DNA of 64,000 nucleotides from Pediococcus acidilactici DSM 20284 (GCF_000146325.1 NZ_GL397067.1:1491628-1555627); one strand, 5' to 3'. Positions 38,108 through 46,741 are shown, counted from the stretch's first letter. Notes: generated by a model not told the origin, from the letters alone. Numbers and translations are program-made.

Positions 38108-39088
38108 CTATTCATAGTTATAAGGTACGGGTTTGCCAAACTCAGGGCGACCGTCCGCCGTCCAGCTAAATGGTTGAACCATGGTGTGACGGTTGGGATC
38201 ATAAAGCGGATCGCCCTTGATGTCGGTATAGTTACGGCAATGATAAACTAATAAATCAGTTTTACCGTCTTCGGCCACGGTGAAGGAATTGTGTCCCGGA
38301 CCGTATTGTTGAATGGCCAAATTGCTCTGGAAAACTGGAGTAGGCGACTTAGCCCAATTACGGGCGTCTAATAAATCGGCGTCTTCGTCGATAGTTAGCA
38401 TTCCCATGGCATAATTTTCGTCAGTAGCACTTGCCGAGTAGGTTAAGAAGTACTTACCGTTACGGTGCAAGATTGCGGGGCCTTCGTTAACCCAGAAAAT
38501 TTTAGTTTCCCAATCGTATTCAGGCTTGGTTAACATCACTGGTTTGCTCTTGAGGGTCCACGGATTTTCCATTTCAGCGATGTAAATGTTGGAATTTCCT
38601 TTGATGGCCGGATCCTTTTGCGCCCAAACGTAGTAAAGACGGCCGTGCGCCTTAAAAACGGTGGCGTCGAGGGCGAAGGTATCTAGCGGCGTTTTTACCT
38701 GACCGCGTTCAACCCAATCACTTTCGTCGCGCATGGGGTTAGGATTATCGCATTCTAAGCAATACATCCGGTGTTGAAACATGCCGTTGTGGTCGAATTC
38801 TTTAGTGTGGGCAGCGGCAAAGTAAATGAACCATTTTCCATCGATGTAATGTAATTCGGGAGCCCATATGAGCTGGCTCATTGGACCGCTACCATCGGGA
38901 TGTTTACGCCAAATCGTACGGGGAGCCGCATGGGCTAGTCCATTCAAGGTTTTTGCGCGCCGAATTTCAATCAGATTATAGGCTGGAACCGAAGCGGTAA
39001 AGTAGTAATAACCGTCGGTGTGCTTATAAATATAAGGATCCGCCCGTTGTACAATGAGTGGATTAACGTAATCAGTTGCGGATATCAT
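38108..39088 (-). CDS. GH43 alpha-L-arabinofuranosidase
   Basis: A 326-residue five-bladed propeller glycosidase with no signal peptide, so it acts on imported arabino-oligosaccharides. Catalytic residues fit GH43: Asp17 (QRADPYIY) as base, Asp in DTFALDATVF as pKa modulator, Glu in WVNEGPAI as acid. The overall sequence resembles the exo-1,5-alpha-L-arabinofuranosidases (subfamily 26 type) described from lactobacilli. It is the first gene of a two-gene unit with the LacY-type symporter and divergent from a fused ArsR regulator. Confidence 0.88.
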   Translation of the reverse strand: MISATDYVNPLIVQRADPYIYKHTDGYYYFTASVPAYNLIEIRRAKTLNGLAHAAPRTIWRKHPDGSGPMSQLIWAPELHYIDGKWFIYFAAAHTKEFDHNGMFQHRMYCLECDNPNPMRDESDWVERGQVKTPLDTFALDATVFKAHGRLYYVWAQKDPAIKGNSNIYIAEMENPWTLKSKPVMLTKPEYDWETKIFWVNEGPAILHRNGKYFLTYSASATDENYAMGMLTIDEDADLLDARNWAKSPTPVFQSNLAIQQYGPGHNSFTVAEDGKTDLLVYHCRNYTDIKGDPLYDPNRHTMVQPFSWTADGRPEFGKPVPYNYE

Positions 39089-39173
39089 AGTGAGATACTC
39101 CTTTTATGAAAATGAATTGTAAAAAATGGTGTGGAAACTTTCGAAAGGTTCGTGAAGCATTTATTACACGAGC

Positions 39174-39202
39174 AATATATGACCGCTTGAAAGCGTTGTC
39201 AA
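39174..39202 (-). promoter_or_regulatory. Promoter of the arabinofuranosidase unit with perfect cre
   Basis: On the minus strand -35 TTGACA (39202-39197), 17-bp spacer and -10 TATATT (39179-39174). The plus-strand cre TTGAAAGCGTTGTCA (39187-39201) matches the consensus at every position and covers the -35, so tight catabolite repression is expected. Confidence 0.88.
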
Positions 39203-39275
39203 CCCTTTTTGTTAATCTTTGGAAGGAATCTGCAAAAAAATCTCTTTGCGTTAACTTTATTATTAAATTAAGCGC

Positions 39276-39304
39276 TTGTAACCGGTTTTTTATTGGCATA
39301 TAAT
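39276..39304 (+). promoter_or_regulatory. Promoter of the ArsR-fusion regulator
   Basis: -35 TTGTAA (39276-39281), 17-bp spacer, -10 TATAAT (39299-39304). A near-cre TTGTAACCGGTTTTT overlaps the -35. Confidence 0.75.
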
Positions 39305-39347
39305 TAATTGAAAAGGAAATGTAAACGGTTTGATAATGGAGGGGCAT

Positions 39348-40238
39348 ATGCAATTAGATATCTCGGATGCATCGTTAAAAGTTTATGAAGCGCTGGCAAG
39401 TTCGGTACGACTTCAAATTATTCGTTTGCTGTCGGATCAACCGATGAGTGTTCAAGAATTAGCCGAAGCGTTAAATTTGAGTAGCCCAATCGTCACTAAG
39501 CACTTGAATAAACTGGCGGAAGCAGAAATTATTCATAGTAAACGGCAGGGGCACCAAAAGGTTTCTTCCTTACGAGTGGATACAATTGATATTAAGTTTC
39601 CGCGGCAAATTTATCCAACGTTTAGCGTCCACAAAACTGGAATTCCGATTGGGCACTACACTGAATTTAGTGTAAAACCATCCTGCGGGTTGGCGGGGCC
39701 AGACGGGTACATCGGCAACGTCGATAACCCTAAGTACTTTATGCTGCCCGAGCGGATGAATGCCGGGATGATTTGGTTTAACGACGGTTACGTGGAATAT
39801 CAGACTCCCAACTTTATCAATATTGATGAACACTTGGAAATGCTTGATTTATCTATGGAACTGGGATCGGAATTTCCGTTTTCCAACAATACTTGGCCAT
39901 CAGATATCACCTTTTCTATTAATGGCAAGGAAATTGGAACTTGGCGTTCACCAGGCGACTTTTCTGATGTTCGTGGGAAGTACACTCCGGATTGGGTCCC
40001 GGATAACGTTAACCAATATGGAATTCTAAAGACGTTGCGAATTACTGACCACGGCACTTATCTAGATGGGCAACCGTTCACGGAAGTCTGCTTAGCGGAT
40101 TTGCCCGTTAATAAAGACGTTTGGACGATTCGTTTTGAAATTAAGCCCGATGCCAAGAAGTCAGGAGGCTGTACTATTTTTGGGGAAGGCTTTGGTAATT
40201 ACGACCAAAATATCGAGTTATCCGCTTTTTATAGCTAA
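39348..40238 (+). CDS. ArsR-type regulator fused to a C-terminal sensor-like domain
   Basis: 296 residues. The N-terminal 75 form a winged helix of the ArsR kind (VYEALASSVRLQIIRLLSDQ, then LAEALNLSSPIVTKHLNKLA). About 215 residues follow that look beta-rich and carry many aromatic residues (SVKPSCGLAGPDGYIG, MLPERMNAGMIWFNDGYVEY, GTWRSPGDFSD). No metal-binding Cys motif typical of metal-sensing ArsR proteins is seen in the DNA-binding part. Position opposite the arabinofuranosidase unit suggests a sugar-responsive repressor (inference). ATG at 39348 is chosen because GGAGG lies 5 bp upstream; TTG 39330 and ATG 39336 are also open. Confidence 0.75.
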   Translation: MQLDISDASLKVYEALASSVRLQIIRLLSDQPMSVQELAEALNLSSPIVTKHLNKLAEAEIIHSKRQGHQKVSSLRVDTIDIKFPRQIYPTFSVHKTGIPIGHYTEFSVKPSCGLAGPDGYIGNVDNPKYFMLPERMNAGMIWFNDGYVEYQTPNFINIDEHLEMLDLSMELGSEFPFSNNTWPSDITFSINGKEIGTWRSPGDFSDVRGKYTPDWVPDNVNQYGILKTLRITDHGTYLDGQPFTEVCLADLPVNKDVWTIRFEIKPDAKKSGGCTIFGEGFGNYDQNIELSAFYS

Positions 40239-40276
40239 AAAGACCGCCAGCCCTCGGGGTTAGCGATCTTTTTTAA
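40236..40276. terminator. Bidirectional terminator, ArsR-fusion gene and patatin gene
   Basis: AAAAAGACCGCCAGCCC with GGGGTTAGCGATCTTTTTT forms a hairpin between convergent genes. Confidence 0.75.
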
Positions 40277-40286
40277 TTTAAGTGGT

Positions 40287-41141
40287 TTAATTTTTCAAGA
40301 ATGCGCGTAGATCAGCCATTTGACTTTCGATTACTGCCGTTCCTTGATGGTATAGATCCATGAGCTTATTATTGTCCCGTTCTACGCGGGAAACGGTGAC
40401 CGGTTGTTGGGGCCGAATTACAAAGGCTTTTCCTTCCCGTTCTAAGCGTTCAATCTCCTCAAGGCTTTCGTTGTAACGCCGCGGACGGCTTTCAAAAGCA
40501 GAAACAAATTGAGGAAAGTCCCGATACTTCATCCGTACTAGCCGGTTCATTGCTCGGCTATTCTCGGCTTTTCGATAGGTGATGTCGCGCGTTAAAACGA
40601 TGACTAGTTTTTCGTAGCCCAGTTCTTGAGCACGTTTGAAAGGAATTGAATCCGCAATTCCGCCATCTAGGTATGGTTGGTGATTAACAACCCGGATGCT
40701 GGATAGCAGCGGCATGCTAGCGGAAGCTTTGATGGCTTCTTCCTGGCCTTCAGTATCGGTTTTTCGGAAAACGTCAGCCTTCCCAGTCAATAGGTTAGTT
40801 GCGGTAATTTCAAAAATTTGCTGGCTATCTTTGTAAGCCATGTAATCAAACGGACTGTAAGCATAACATTCTGGAGAAAATAGGAAGTCCAGGTTGAAAA
40901 TACCACCATTACGGACTAAATTATTGAAACCAATGTAACGTTTGTCATGTAAGAAATGTAAATTAACATCTTTAGAGCGTCCCTTTTGTTTGGAAATATA
41001 ATTCATTGCACACATCGTGCCGGCTGAAACGCCGTGAATATACTCGAATTCCATCTCTTGATCAATGAAATAATCTAATACCGCACTGGTGAAAAATGAC
41101 CGCAGTGCGCCGCCTTCTAAAATTAAAGCTGCTTTTTCCAA
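40287..41141 (-). CDS. Patatin-like phospholipase
   Basis: A 284-residue cytoplasmic serine acyl hydrolase of the RssA/YjjU type. The oxyanion segment GGALR is at residues 10-14, the nucleophile Ser39 in GVSAG and the Asp of the dyad in DGGIADS. The last 60 residues are charged and helical (RRYNESLEEIERLEREGKAF). It has no signal peptide. The physiological lipid is unknown. It stands alone between two terminators. Confidence 0.9.
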   Translation of the reverse strand: MEKAALILEGGALRSFFTSAVLDYFIDQEMEFEYIHGVSAGTMCAMNYISKQKGRSKDVNLHFLHDKRYIGFNNLVRNGGIFNLDFLFSPECYAYSPFDYMAYKDSQQIFEITATNLLTGKADVFRKTDTEGQEEAIKASASMPLLSSIRVVNHQPYLDGGIADSIPFKRAQELGYEKLVIVLTRDITYRKAENSRAMNRLVRMKYRDFPQFVSAFESRPRRYNESLEEIERLEREGKAFVIRPQQPVTVSRVERDNNKLMDLYHQGTAVIESQMADLRAFLKN

Positions 41142-41333
41142 TGGAATCCCTTCTTCCTGTAGAATCTACAGACGCTATTTTAGCGCTTTTAATGGGTCAC
41201 TGGCAAACGAGTTTTGGGGAAGGTAAGTGATTTTTAACGGAAGTTTTTAAAAGACGACTTTCTTAAGGAAAAATAGTAAGATGGTGGATAATCAAAGTAA
41301 ATAAAATACGTGGCAAAGCAGGGAGTGAATTTG

Positions 41334-41498
41334 ATGATAAGAATTATAATTATCGCTTTGATAATCTACGGGATTATTCAAATTCCCTTTATTATTAAAG
41401 CGTATTGGGGTAGGCGTAAATACCAGCAAAAAATTAAAGACGGTGAACGACAGAACCAAAAAATAATGGAAGAACAAAAGAAACGGGATCATCGTTAA
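41334..41498 (+). CDS. Small single-pass membrane protein
   Basis: 54 residues from the ATG at 41334, which has AGCAGGGAGTG upstream; a GTG 24 bp upstream is open but lacks a site. Residues 2-25 are one hydrophobic helix (IRIIIIALIIYGIIQIPFII), followed by a strongly basic, probably cytoplasmic tail (YWGRRKYQQKIKDGERQNQK). No family recognised. Such small membrane proteins are common in Firmicutes; coding is supported by ribosome site and codon pattern only. Confidence 0.6.
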   Translation: MIRIIIIALIIYGIIQIPFIIKAYWGRRKYQQKIKDGERQNQKIMEEQKKRDHR

Positions 41499-41559
41499 CG
41501 TAAAAGAAGTGGAATTAATATTACTATAGGTATGTATGAGCAATCGGTAGCGCGATTAA

Positions 41560-41745
41560 CGCACCAAATAGGGACCGGAGAAATTTTTCTCTAGTCCCTA
41601 TTTTTGGTTGAGCGGAACAAACTGGCTTTTGGCACACGTTTTGGCTCTATTGAAGTCAAAACACCAAAACAACTTTTTGAGGACCTTTTCATCCTTGAAA
41701 AGTATTTTTCTAGTTTTTTCCAGCTTCATTTTTCTAAGCGAGTTT
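41560..41745 (+). repeat. Family B structured repeat, copy B4 (truncated, with 3' extension)
   Basis: Left half is replaced by a short hairpin (AGGGACCGGAGAAA with TTTCTCTAGTCCCT). The right half keeps GGTTGAGCGGAACAAACTGG, GCACACGTTTTGGCTCTATT and the extension GTCAAAACACCAAAACAACT, AGGACCTTTTCATCCT found in B3. It occupies most of the gap before the glycosyltransferase gene. Confidence 0.65.
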
Positions 41746-41816
41746 AGCGGATTAGCAACTAACTAATTTTTGAAAAATGAGGGGATTCTTCGATTAGTTT
41801 AGTGGTTGATTTAGAG

Positions 41817-43481
41817 CTAACCGCTAACTCTAACACCTTGGTTGCTAGCCATTTCGTGGTACTTCAGGTACACATCGGCATACGGATGCTCGCAACCTTC
41901 GTGCCATGGTTTTACGTGACCGCAGAAGTGAATTAGCTTAGGATCCTCACGAGTTTCCGCGTAGGGCTCCAGCAGCTCGGTCCGCGGTGGGAAAATGGTT
42001 TCCATTATGATGTTAGATTGGGCATTCCATTGCGGATGCAAGTGGAGCCAGTCATCATAAAGGTTGGCATTTAAAGCGTCTTGGTCGTGGAAACGCAACT
42101 TTTCCGGATTTTGGTTAATGTAATCCAAAACTTTTTGGGTTGTCGACCGCGCCCGCCAACGCACAAGGTCAATTAACATCATTCCCGAGTTAAAGTACTT
42201 TTCGTTTTCTTTAGTGATTCCCATCTTTTCTAACCGGTCGTGGAATCCAGCATCCTCTACGGCAGCAATTACGTTGCCTTCAAGGTTAGTTTGCCATAAT
42301 TCATGCAAGCTTGTGTTAGCGATGATATCGCAGTCCAGATAAATTGCCCGGTTGATGGATGGCAACAGTGCCGGAGCTAAGATGCGGTAGTAAGCCGTTT
42401 TAACAATCCGGTCACTTTCTACTGCGTTAGCTAACAATTCTTCGTTAACTTCCACAATTTTAATCGTGGCGTTGTCATAGCGGGCAATGATGCTGCCTAA
42501 TAACATCATATCGCGATCCGTGAGATGATCAGGTAACAAGAAGAAATTGTATTGGTGATCCGGATCATTTTCCAAAATTGAAACGTAAGAAGTGGCGAGC
42601 GCTTGAGTAAAGGCCGAGTTGGCTGCCGAGATAACGTTAATCACTCCGCGGTGCATTTCTAACTCGCCAAGTTCTTCATGATATTCGTCTAAATATGGAT
42701 GAACGGTGAGGTCCTTCCAAGGCTTCTCGTGAGTAGTGAAGTGGACAATGCTAGGTTCCTTAATGGCTTCGTCGATTAGTTCAGCATACCCCTGGTTAAT
42801 TGGCCGGTGTTTTCTGAAAATAATCGAGTTTTGTAAATTCCATTTTGGATGAAGGAATTGTACTTCACCAGCTAACACGGCGTTAAGCGCATCCTGGTCG
42901 TGGAAAATAATTCGGTCGGCATGGTTTCTGATGAATGCCAAGGTTTTTTCCGTAATTCGATGAGCGTTCCACTGGGCTACGTCAATTACCATAATGCCAG
43001 AATTAAAGTAGAGGTTACTTGCGGCAACTACGGGATCGACGCCTAAACGATGCAACGCGAATGCTTGTCCTGTATCAATTACCGCACCTACTGTGTTTTG
43101 GTTTAAATTGCTTTCGGCAAGTTCAGTTAGGTCTTTTCGAATTAAAACGTCGACGTCTAAGTAAATTAGTCTGTCAATCTGCCGCGAAGCTAATAGCTTA
43201 GGGGCGATGATTCGAAAATATGCAGTTTTATTGATGTGTTGGTTTGTTGGACAAAAATCGAAACGTTCGTCATCGAGATTTAAATACTCAATCGTATGAA
43301 AGTTATGCATCAATTTGTCTAGCAGTGCCCGGGTTTGGTCACCAAGGTTGTTGGTTAAAACGATGAAATGGGCCCGGGTTGCTGAATTTAAAGTTTCTAA
43401 AGCAGTTTTAATGGTAATGCATAGCTGGTCAGCGTAATTGCGATCCGCTGCCAATAAGATATTAATTTTTTTCAAATTCAT
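41817..43481 (-). CDS. Tandem two-domain GT8-family glycosyltransferase
   Basis: 554 residues made of two GT8 modules. Module 1 (about 5-270): INILLAADRNYADQL, DxD in IYLDVDVLI, YFNSGIMVIDVAQW, FHDQDALNAVL, HFTTHEKPWK. Module 2 (about 285-545): NVISAANSAFTQAL, DCDI in IYLDCDIIA, YFNSGMMLIDLVRW, FHDQDALNANL, HFCGHVKPWH. Both keep the DxD and the C-terminal His motif, so both may be active with UDP-glucose or UDP-galactose as donor. Single GT8 proteins are about 280 residues, so this is a duplication-fusion. No membrane segment. Acceptor unknown: surface polysaccharide, lipoteichoic acid and glycoprotein are all possible. Confidence 0.88.
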   Translation of the reverse strand: MNLKKINILLAADRNYADQLCITIKTALETLNSATRAHFIVLTNNLGDQTRALLDKLMHNFHTIEYLNLDDERFDFCPTNQHINKTAYFRIIAPKLLASRQIDRLIYLDVDVLIRKDLTELAESNLNQNTVGAVIDTGQAFALHRLGVDPVVAASNLYFNSGIMVIDVAQWNAHRITEKTLAFIRNHADRIIFHDQDALNAVLAGEVQFLHPKWNLQNSIIFRKHRPINQGYAELIDEAIKEPSIVHFTTHEKPWKDLTVHPYLDEYHEELGELEMHRGVINVISAANSAFTQALATSYVSILENDPDHQYNFFLLPDHLTDRDMMLLGSIIARYDNATIKIVEVNEELLANAVESDRIVKTAYYRILAPALLPSINRAIYLDCDIIANTSLHELWQTNLEGNVIAAVEDAGFHDRLEKMGITKENEKYFNSGMMLIDLVRWRARSTTQKVLDYINQNPEKLRFHDQDALNANLYDDWLHLHPQWNAQSNIIMETIFPPRTELLEPYAETREDPKLIHFCGHVKPWHEGCEHPYADVYLKYHEMASNQGVRVSG

Positions 43482-43574
43482 CCACCCCTTTTTTGATTTG
43501 TGTGCCCATTATATAAATTTATTCGAAATTAAGTAAAGTAATATGCAATAGTTTTGATAAGGAAATCAAAATAT

Positions 43575-43603
43575 TTGCAAACGTAATTTCCCGTATGTAT
43601 AAT
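43575..43603 (+). promoter_or_regulatory. Promoter of the 101-residue gene
   Basis: -35 TTGCAA (43575-43580), 17-bp spacer, -10 TATAAT (43598-43603). Immediately upstream is an inverted repeat TTTTGAT-N6-ATCAAAA (43552-43571), a candidate operator. Confidence 0.7.
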
Positions 43604-43655
43604 TCAGGGCAAGTAACGAGATTGTTAGTTGTTTGAATGATAGGAGGTCACGCAA

Positions 43656-43961
43656 ATGAGTGTAATAGTGCCGATTGAAAGAATTAGGTTGGGAAACAGT
43701 GAAGTGGAAACTCCCGGTTTGACATTGAAGGTCACCAACGTGTTACGGGGAGAAAACGCCGTGCTTGGCTTCTTAGATGGCGGGGATGATCTGATCATTT
43801 CCGTATTAAAGGCGCAAAATGGTAAAGCTAACATTGGCGACCAATGGATTAAGTTTGAAATCCGCGATCTAGGAAACCAAGTTGAAGTACGGTGTGACGA
43901 AACGATTAAAATTACAGATATTTTCGCGCTACTGCAAAACATGTCTCGCAGTTACGTTTAA
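43656..43961 (+). CDS. Conserved-looking hypothetical protein, 101 residues
   Basis: Family not recognised. The protein is soluble and mixed alpha/beta, with alternating strands (LTLKVTNVLRGENAVLGFLD, DLIISVLKAQ, VEVRCDETIKI) and a short C-terminal helix (TDIFALLQNMSRSY). AGGAGG lies 9 bp before the ATG, and a strong promoter precedes it, so expression is likely. It stands alone between a divergent glycosyltransferase gene and a convergent dehydrogenase gene. Confidence 0.65.
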   Translation: MSVIVPIERIRLGNSEVETPGLTLKVTNVLRGENAVLGFLDGGDDLIISVLKAQNGKANIGDQWIKFEIRDLGNQVEVRCDETIKITDIFALLQNMSRSYV

Positions 43962-44102
43962 ACGTGTTAATTATTAATAGAAAATCTTTAAAAAGTGTAT
44001 AACGTTAAACTAATCGTTTCATTAAAAATAAAAAGCCTGAAAACATTTCCAGCCTTTTCAATAATGAATATTTATTCGTTACGATAAAACGAATAAAAAA
44101 TG

Positions 44103-44140
44103 AGACCAGCCGCTTATGGGCTTGGTCTCAAATTTTTGTG
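44103..44140. terminator. Terminator between the 101-residue gene and the dehydrogenase gene
   Basis: TGAGACCAGCC with GGCTTGGTCTCA, flanked by an A-rich and a T-rich tract; serves the leftward dehydrogenase gene at least. Confidence 0.75.
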
Positions 44141-44155
44141 TTTTTAAGTTAAAAT

Positions 44156-45076
44156 TTAATCTGCTTCGGCGATTTTTTGCATAATGAAATGTGCTGATTT
44201 GCGTAACTTATAAAGCTCTTCGTCAGTTAATTGCAACTGAAGCTGTTCAACAATCCCGTCACGACCAATTACGGCTGGGTAAGATAAGTAGGTACCGTAT
44301 TCTTCCCGGAAGTTAGAAACTGGTAAAACTTCTCGCGCGTCGTTTAGCACTACGTTAGCTAAGCGAACGGCCGCGGCAGCCACGCCATAGTTGGTGTAGT
44401 GTTTACCCTTCATTACGTCACCGGCGCCAATCCGAGCTTCTTCATTGATTTCGTGTAAGTCTAAGCCCCGATCATTAGCAATCTCTTTGATGGGCCGATC
44501 GAGAACGCGAACCGTTGACCATGCGGTGAATTGAGAGTTGCCGTGTTCACCAAGGTTATATCCGGATACGGAGCGGGGGTCGATGTTGAGTCCCTTAGCA
44601 ACCGCGCGTTGCATCCGAGCCGAATCTAATAGAGTACCGGTGCCAATCACGTGTTCCTTTGGCAGTCCGGTAACTTCTTGATAGAGCGAAGTGATTACGT
44701 CTACCGGATTAGTAATGGCAATAATAATCCCGTCAAAACCGCTTTCCTTAATTTTTTCAGCAACTTCCCGTACTTGTTTGCGATTATGTGGTAATTCCGC
44801 AAAACGATCAACGTTAGGATTGTCACTGAGTGAAATTTTTCCGAGTGCTGAAATGATAATATCCGCATCTTTAAGAGCGGCGTAATCGTTAACAACAATA
44901 TTGGTATGGTAAGTCAGGTTAGCCATGGCATCTTCAAAATCTAAAGCGTCTGCACCAACTTTGGCTTCATTTTGGTCAATCAATACTAAATCGTCTGTAT
45001 AACCGTTAGTAATTATTTGCTGGGCAACGGCTTGGCCAACGTGCCCCATTCCGATAATTCCAATTTTTCTTGTCAC
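44156..45076 (-). CDS. L-2-hydroxyisocaproate dehydrogenase
   Basis: NAD-dependent reduction of branched-chain 2-oxo acids to L-2-hydroxy acids; LDH/MDH superfamily, 306 residues. The Rossmann motif GIIGMGHVGQAV, the NPVDVIT segment and catalytic-loop GYNLGEHGNSQFTAWSTVRV are present. The substrate-specificity loop (SALGKISLSDNP ... DRFAEL) and the C-terminal SYPAVIGRDGI match L-HicDH rather than L-lactate dehydrogenase. True start is GTG at 45076: GGAGGTGG sits 5 bp upstream, inside a longer open frame starting at 45097. Confidence 0.9.
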   Translation of the reverse strand: MTRKIGIIGMGHVGQAVAQQIITNGYTDDLVLIDQNEAKVGADALDFEDAMANLTYHTNIVVNDYAALKDADIIISALGKISLSDNPNVDRFAELPHNRKQVREVAEKIKESGFDGIIIAITNPVDVITSLYQEVTGLPKEHVIGTGTLLDSARMQRAVAKGLNIDPRSVSGYNLGEHGNSQFTAWSTVRVLDRPIKEIANDRGLDLHEINEEARIGAGDVMKGKHYTNYGVAAAAVRLANVVLNDAREVLPVSNFREEYGTYLSYPAVIGRDGIVEQLQLQLTDEELYKLRKSAHFIMQKIAEAD

Positions 45077-45192
45077 TGCTACCACCTCCACTGTCATTTT
45101 AAGCTACGATGTTAAAAAAAGCTACCAGCCGGGTTTGATAAATTGGTATCGTTTTCAGAAAGGGGGATCGAATTAACTCAAAATTACGTGAT

Positions 45193-45221
45193 CGCCATCT
45201 TTAGGAGATGTTTTTTAATAA
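45193..45221 (+). terminator. Small terminator-like hairpin
   Basis: CATCT-TTAGG-AGATG followed by TTTTTTA within the 500-bp gap upstream of the glycerate kinase gene. No gene precedes it on the plus strand nearby, so it may end a short transcript or leader. Confidence 0.4.
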
Positions 45222-45229
45222 AAGGGCAT

Positions 45230-45260
45230 AATGTGAATAAATTCCAAATTTTTTCACATT
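45230..45260. promoter_or_regulatory. Inverted repeat, candidate operator
   Basis: AATGTGAA (45230-45237) and TTCACATT (45253-45260), perfect 8-bp arms. The remainder of the gap up to 45583 (AT-rich) holds nothing else that I recognise. Confidence 0.35.
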
Positions 45261-45583
45261 TTATAGTTAATTGATACGCAGATGGTAAAGTACATGTTAG
45301 AATGACCAGTAGAAAGCCGTTTCAATACTGAATAGATGAGATTATAATCATTTTCTGGTGTGATTGGTTTTTAATGAATAGTTTAAGAAAACTAATGTGG
45401 TTTGATTTCATTTTAAATAGGTTCCAAAATATGGTTTAAAGCGTCATTAGTTAGTGGATGAAACAGCACCCCACATTTCCTTTTAAAAGTAATATAAAGT
45501 AGCTGTTTTTCAGATAATAAGATGATAAGATTATGAATGTTATAAATTGTACATACTGGGCATTTGATTCGAGAGGTGAAAAA

Positions 45584-46741
45584 ATGAAAGTTGTAATTGC
45601 AGCGGATGCTTTCAAAGATTGCTTAAGTAGCGATGAAGTTAACGAAGCAGTTCGTGAAAGTATCTTTAAAATCGATCCAGAAGTTGAAGTAGTAACTGCT
45701 GGAATTTCCGATGGTGCATTAGACGGTTTAGATGTTTTAAAACGGTGGGGACGAGAAATCGAGGAAATCCCTTTTAAAACTACCGATTTAATGGGTCGAC
45801 CAGTAGACGCACCGTATTTAACTACTAACTATAAAAAAGCTCCGTTAGCCATTATTGCAACCGCTAGCACGGCTGGAAAACACCGGATTTTGCCATCACC
45901 AGGATCATTCATCCGAGCAACCAGTTTCGGGTTAGGAACTCAAATCCGGGATGCGTTAGGACGCGGTGCAAAACGAATCCTCATTCTTACCGGAGAAACG
46001 GGAGTTAGTGATGGAGGATTAGGTTTACTTCAAGCTTTGGGCGTTAACTTTTATGATGAAGAGGGACATTTAATTGGGCGCGACAAAAACTTATTAGCAA
46101 CCAATTTTAAAGAAGTACGCAATTTAGAAAGCGTAGTTCAACAATTTAATCACGTTGAAATTATGATTGCCACTAATACTGACCGGCCTTATGCAGGCTA
46201 TCGCGGCGCACAGCGGACCTGGGGAATGGATAAGGGCGGTACCAAAAAGCAAATCGAAGTTTTTGATAAGCGGATGGACGGCTTTTTCATGACGGTTATT
46301 AAGGAACTAAACTTGGACTTGCGAGACGTTGCTGGTTTAGGTGTAGATGGTGGAATCGGGGGAGCGTTGGCAGTTCTAGGCGGACAAATCGTTCCAACCG
46401 GTGACATAATGGCTAACTTAGTCGGTTTACCACAAAAGTTAGAAGATGCGGACTTGTTTATTACCGGGACCGGGAAAATTTCCCACCATCCGCAAACTCC
46501 GCACGTAATTAATCAAGTACTAGATTTAGCGACGAAGATGTCTGTGCCAGCCGTAGCCATCTGTGGACAAGTAGACAATTCAATGCGCCATTATCCGAAC
46601 GAAAAGGTAGCGGTTTTCTCTATTCAAAGAAGGCCAAGCTCGTTAAGACGTTCGATGGAAACGCGGTACGCTATCGTAAATATTAAGATTGTCACTCGTA
46701 ATATAATTCGATTGATGAACATGGCCCGCGCTGAAAAATAA
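45584..46741 (+). CDS. Glycerate kinase, GlxK/GarK type
   Basis: ATP-dependent phosphorylation of D-glycerate. 385 residues from the ATG at 45584, which has GAGAGGTGAA upstream; a longer frame from 45533 lacks a site. Family features: VVIAADAFKDCLSSDEVNEA at the N-terminus, the GARKRI-type Gly-rich lid near ILILTGETGVSDGGLGLLQA, and VAGLGVDGGIGGALAVLGGQ. The C-terminus VAVFSIQRRPSSLRRSME is typical. Monocistronic. Where glycerate comes from in this cell is not visible here. Confidence 0.92.
   Translation: MKVVIAADAFKDCLSSDEVNEAVRESIFKIDPEVEVVTAGISDGALDGLDVLKRWGREIEEIPFKTTDLMGRPVDAPYLTTNYKKAPLAIIATASTAGKHRILPSPGSFIRATSFGLGTQIRDALGRGAKRILILTGETGVSDGGLGLLQALGVNFYDEEGHLIGRDKNLLATNFKEVRNLESVVQQFNHVEIMIATNTDRPYAGYRGAQRTWGMDKGGTKKQIEVFDKRMDGFFMTVIKELNLDLRDVAGLGVDGGIGGALAVLGGQIVPTGDIMANLVGLPQKLEDADLFITGTGKISHHPQTPHVINQVLDLATKMSVPAVAICGQVDNSMRHYPNEKVAVFSIQRRPSSLRRSMETRYAIVNIKIVTRNIIRLMNMARAEK

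Noticed and set aside
41560-41745. Family B copies as insertion sequences
   Set aside because: None is longer than about 210 bp, none encodes a transposase fragment and no flanking direct duplications were seen.
44156-45076. The dehydrogenase as L-lactate dehydrogenase
   Set aside because: The specificity loop and flanking text follow L-2-hydroxyisocaproate dehydrogenase, and the lactate-type loop is absent.
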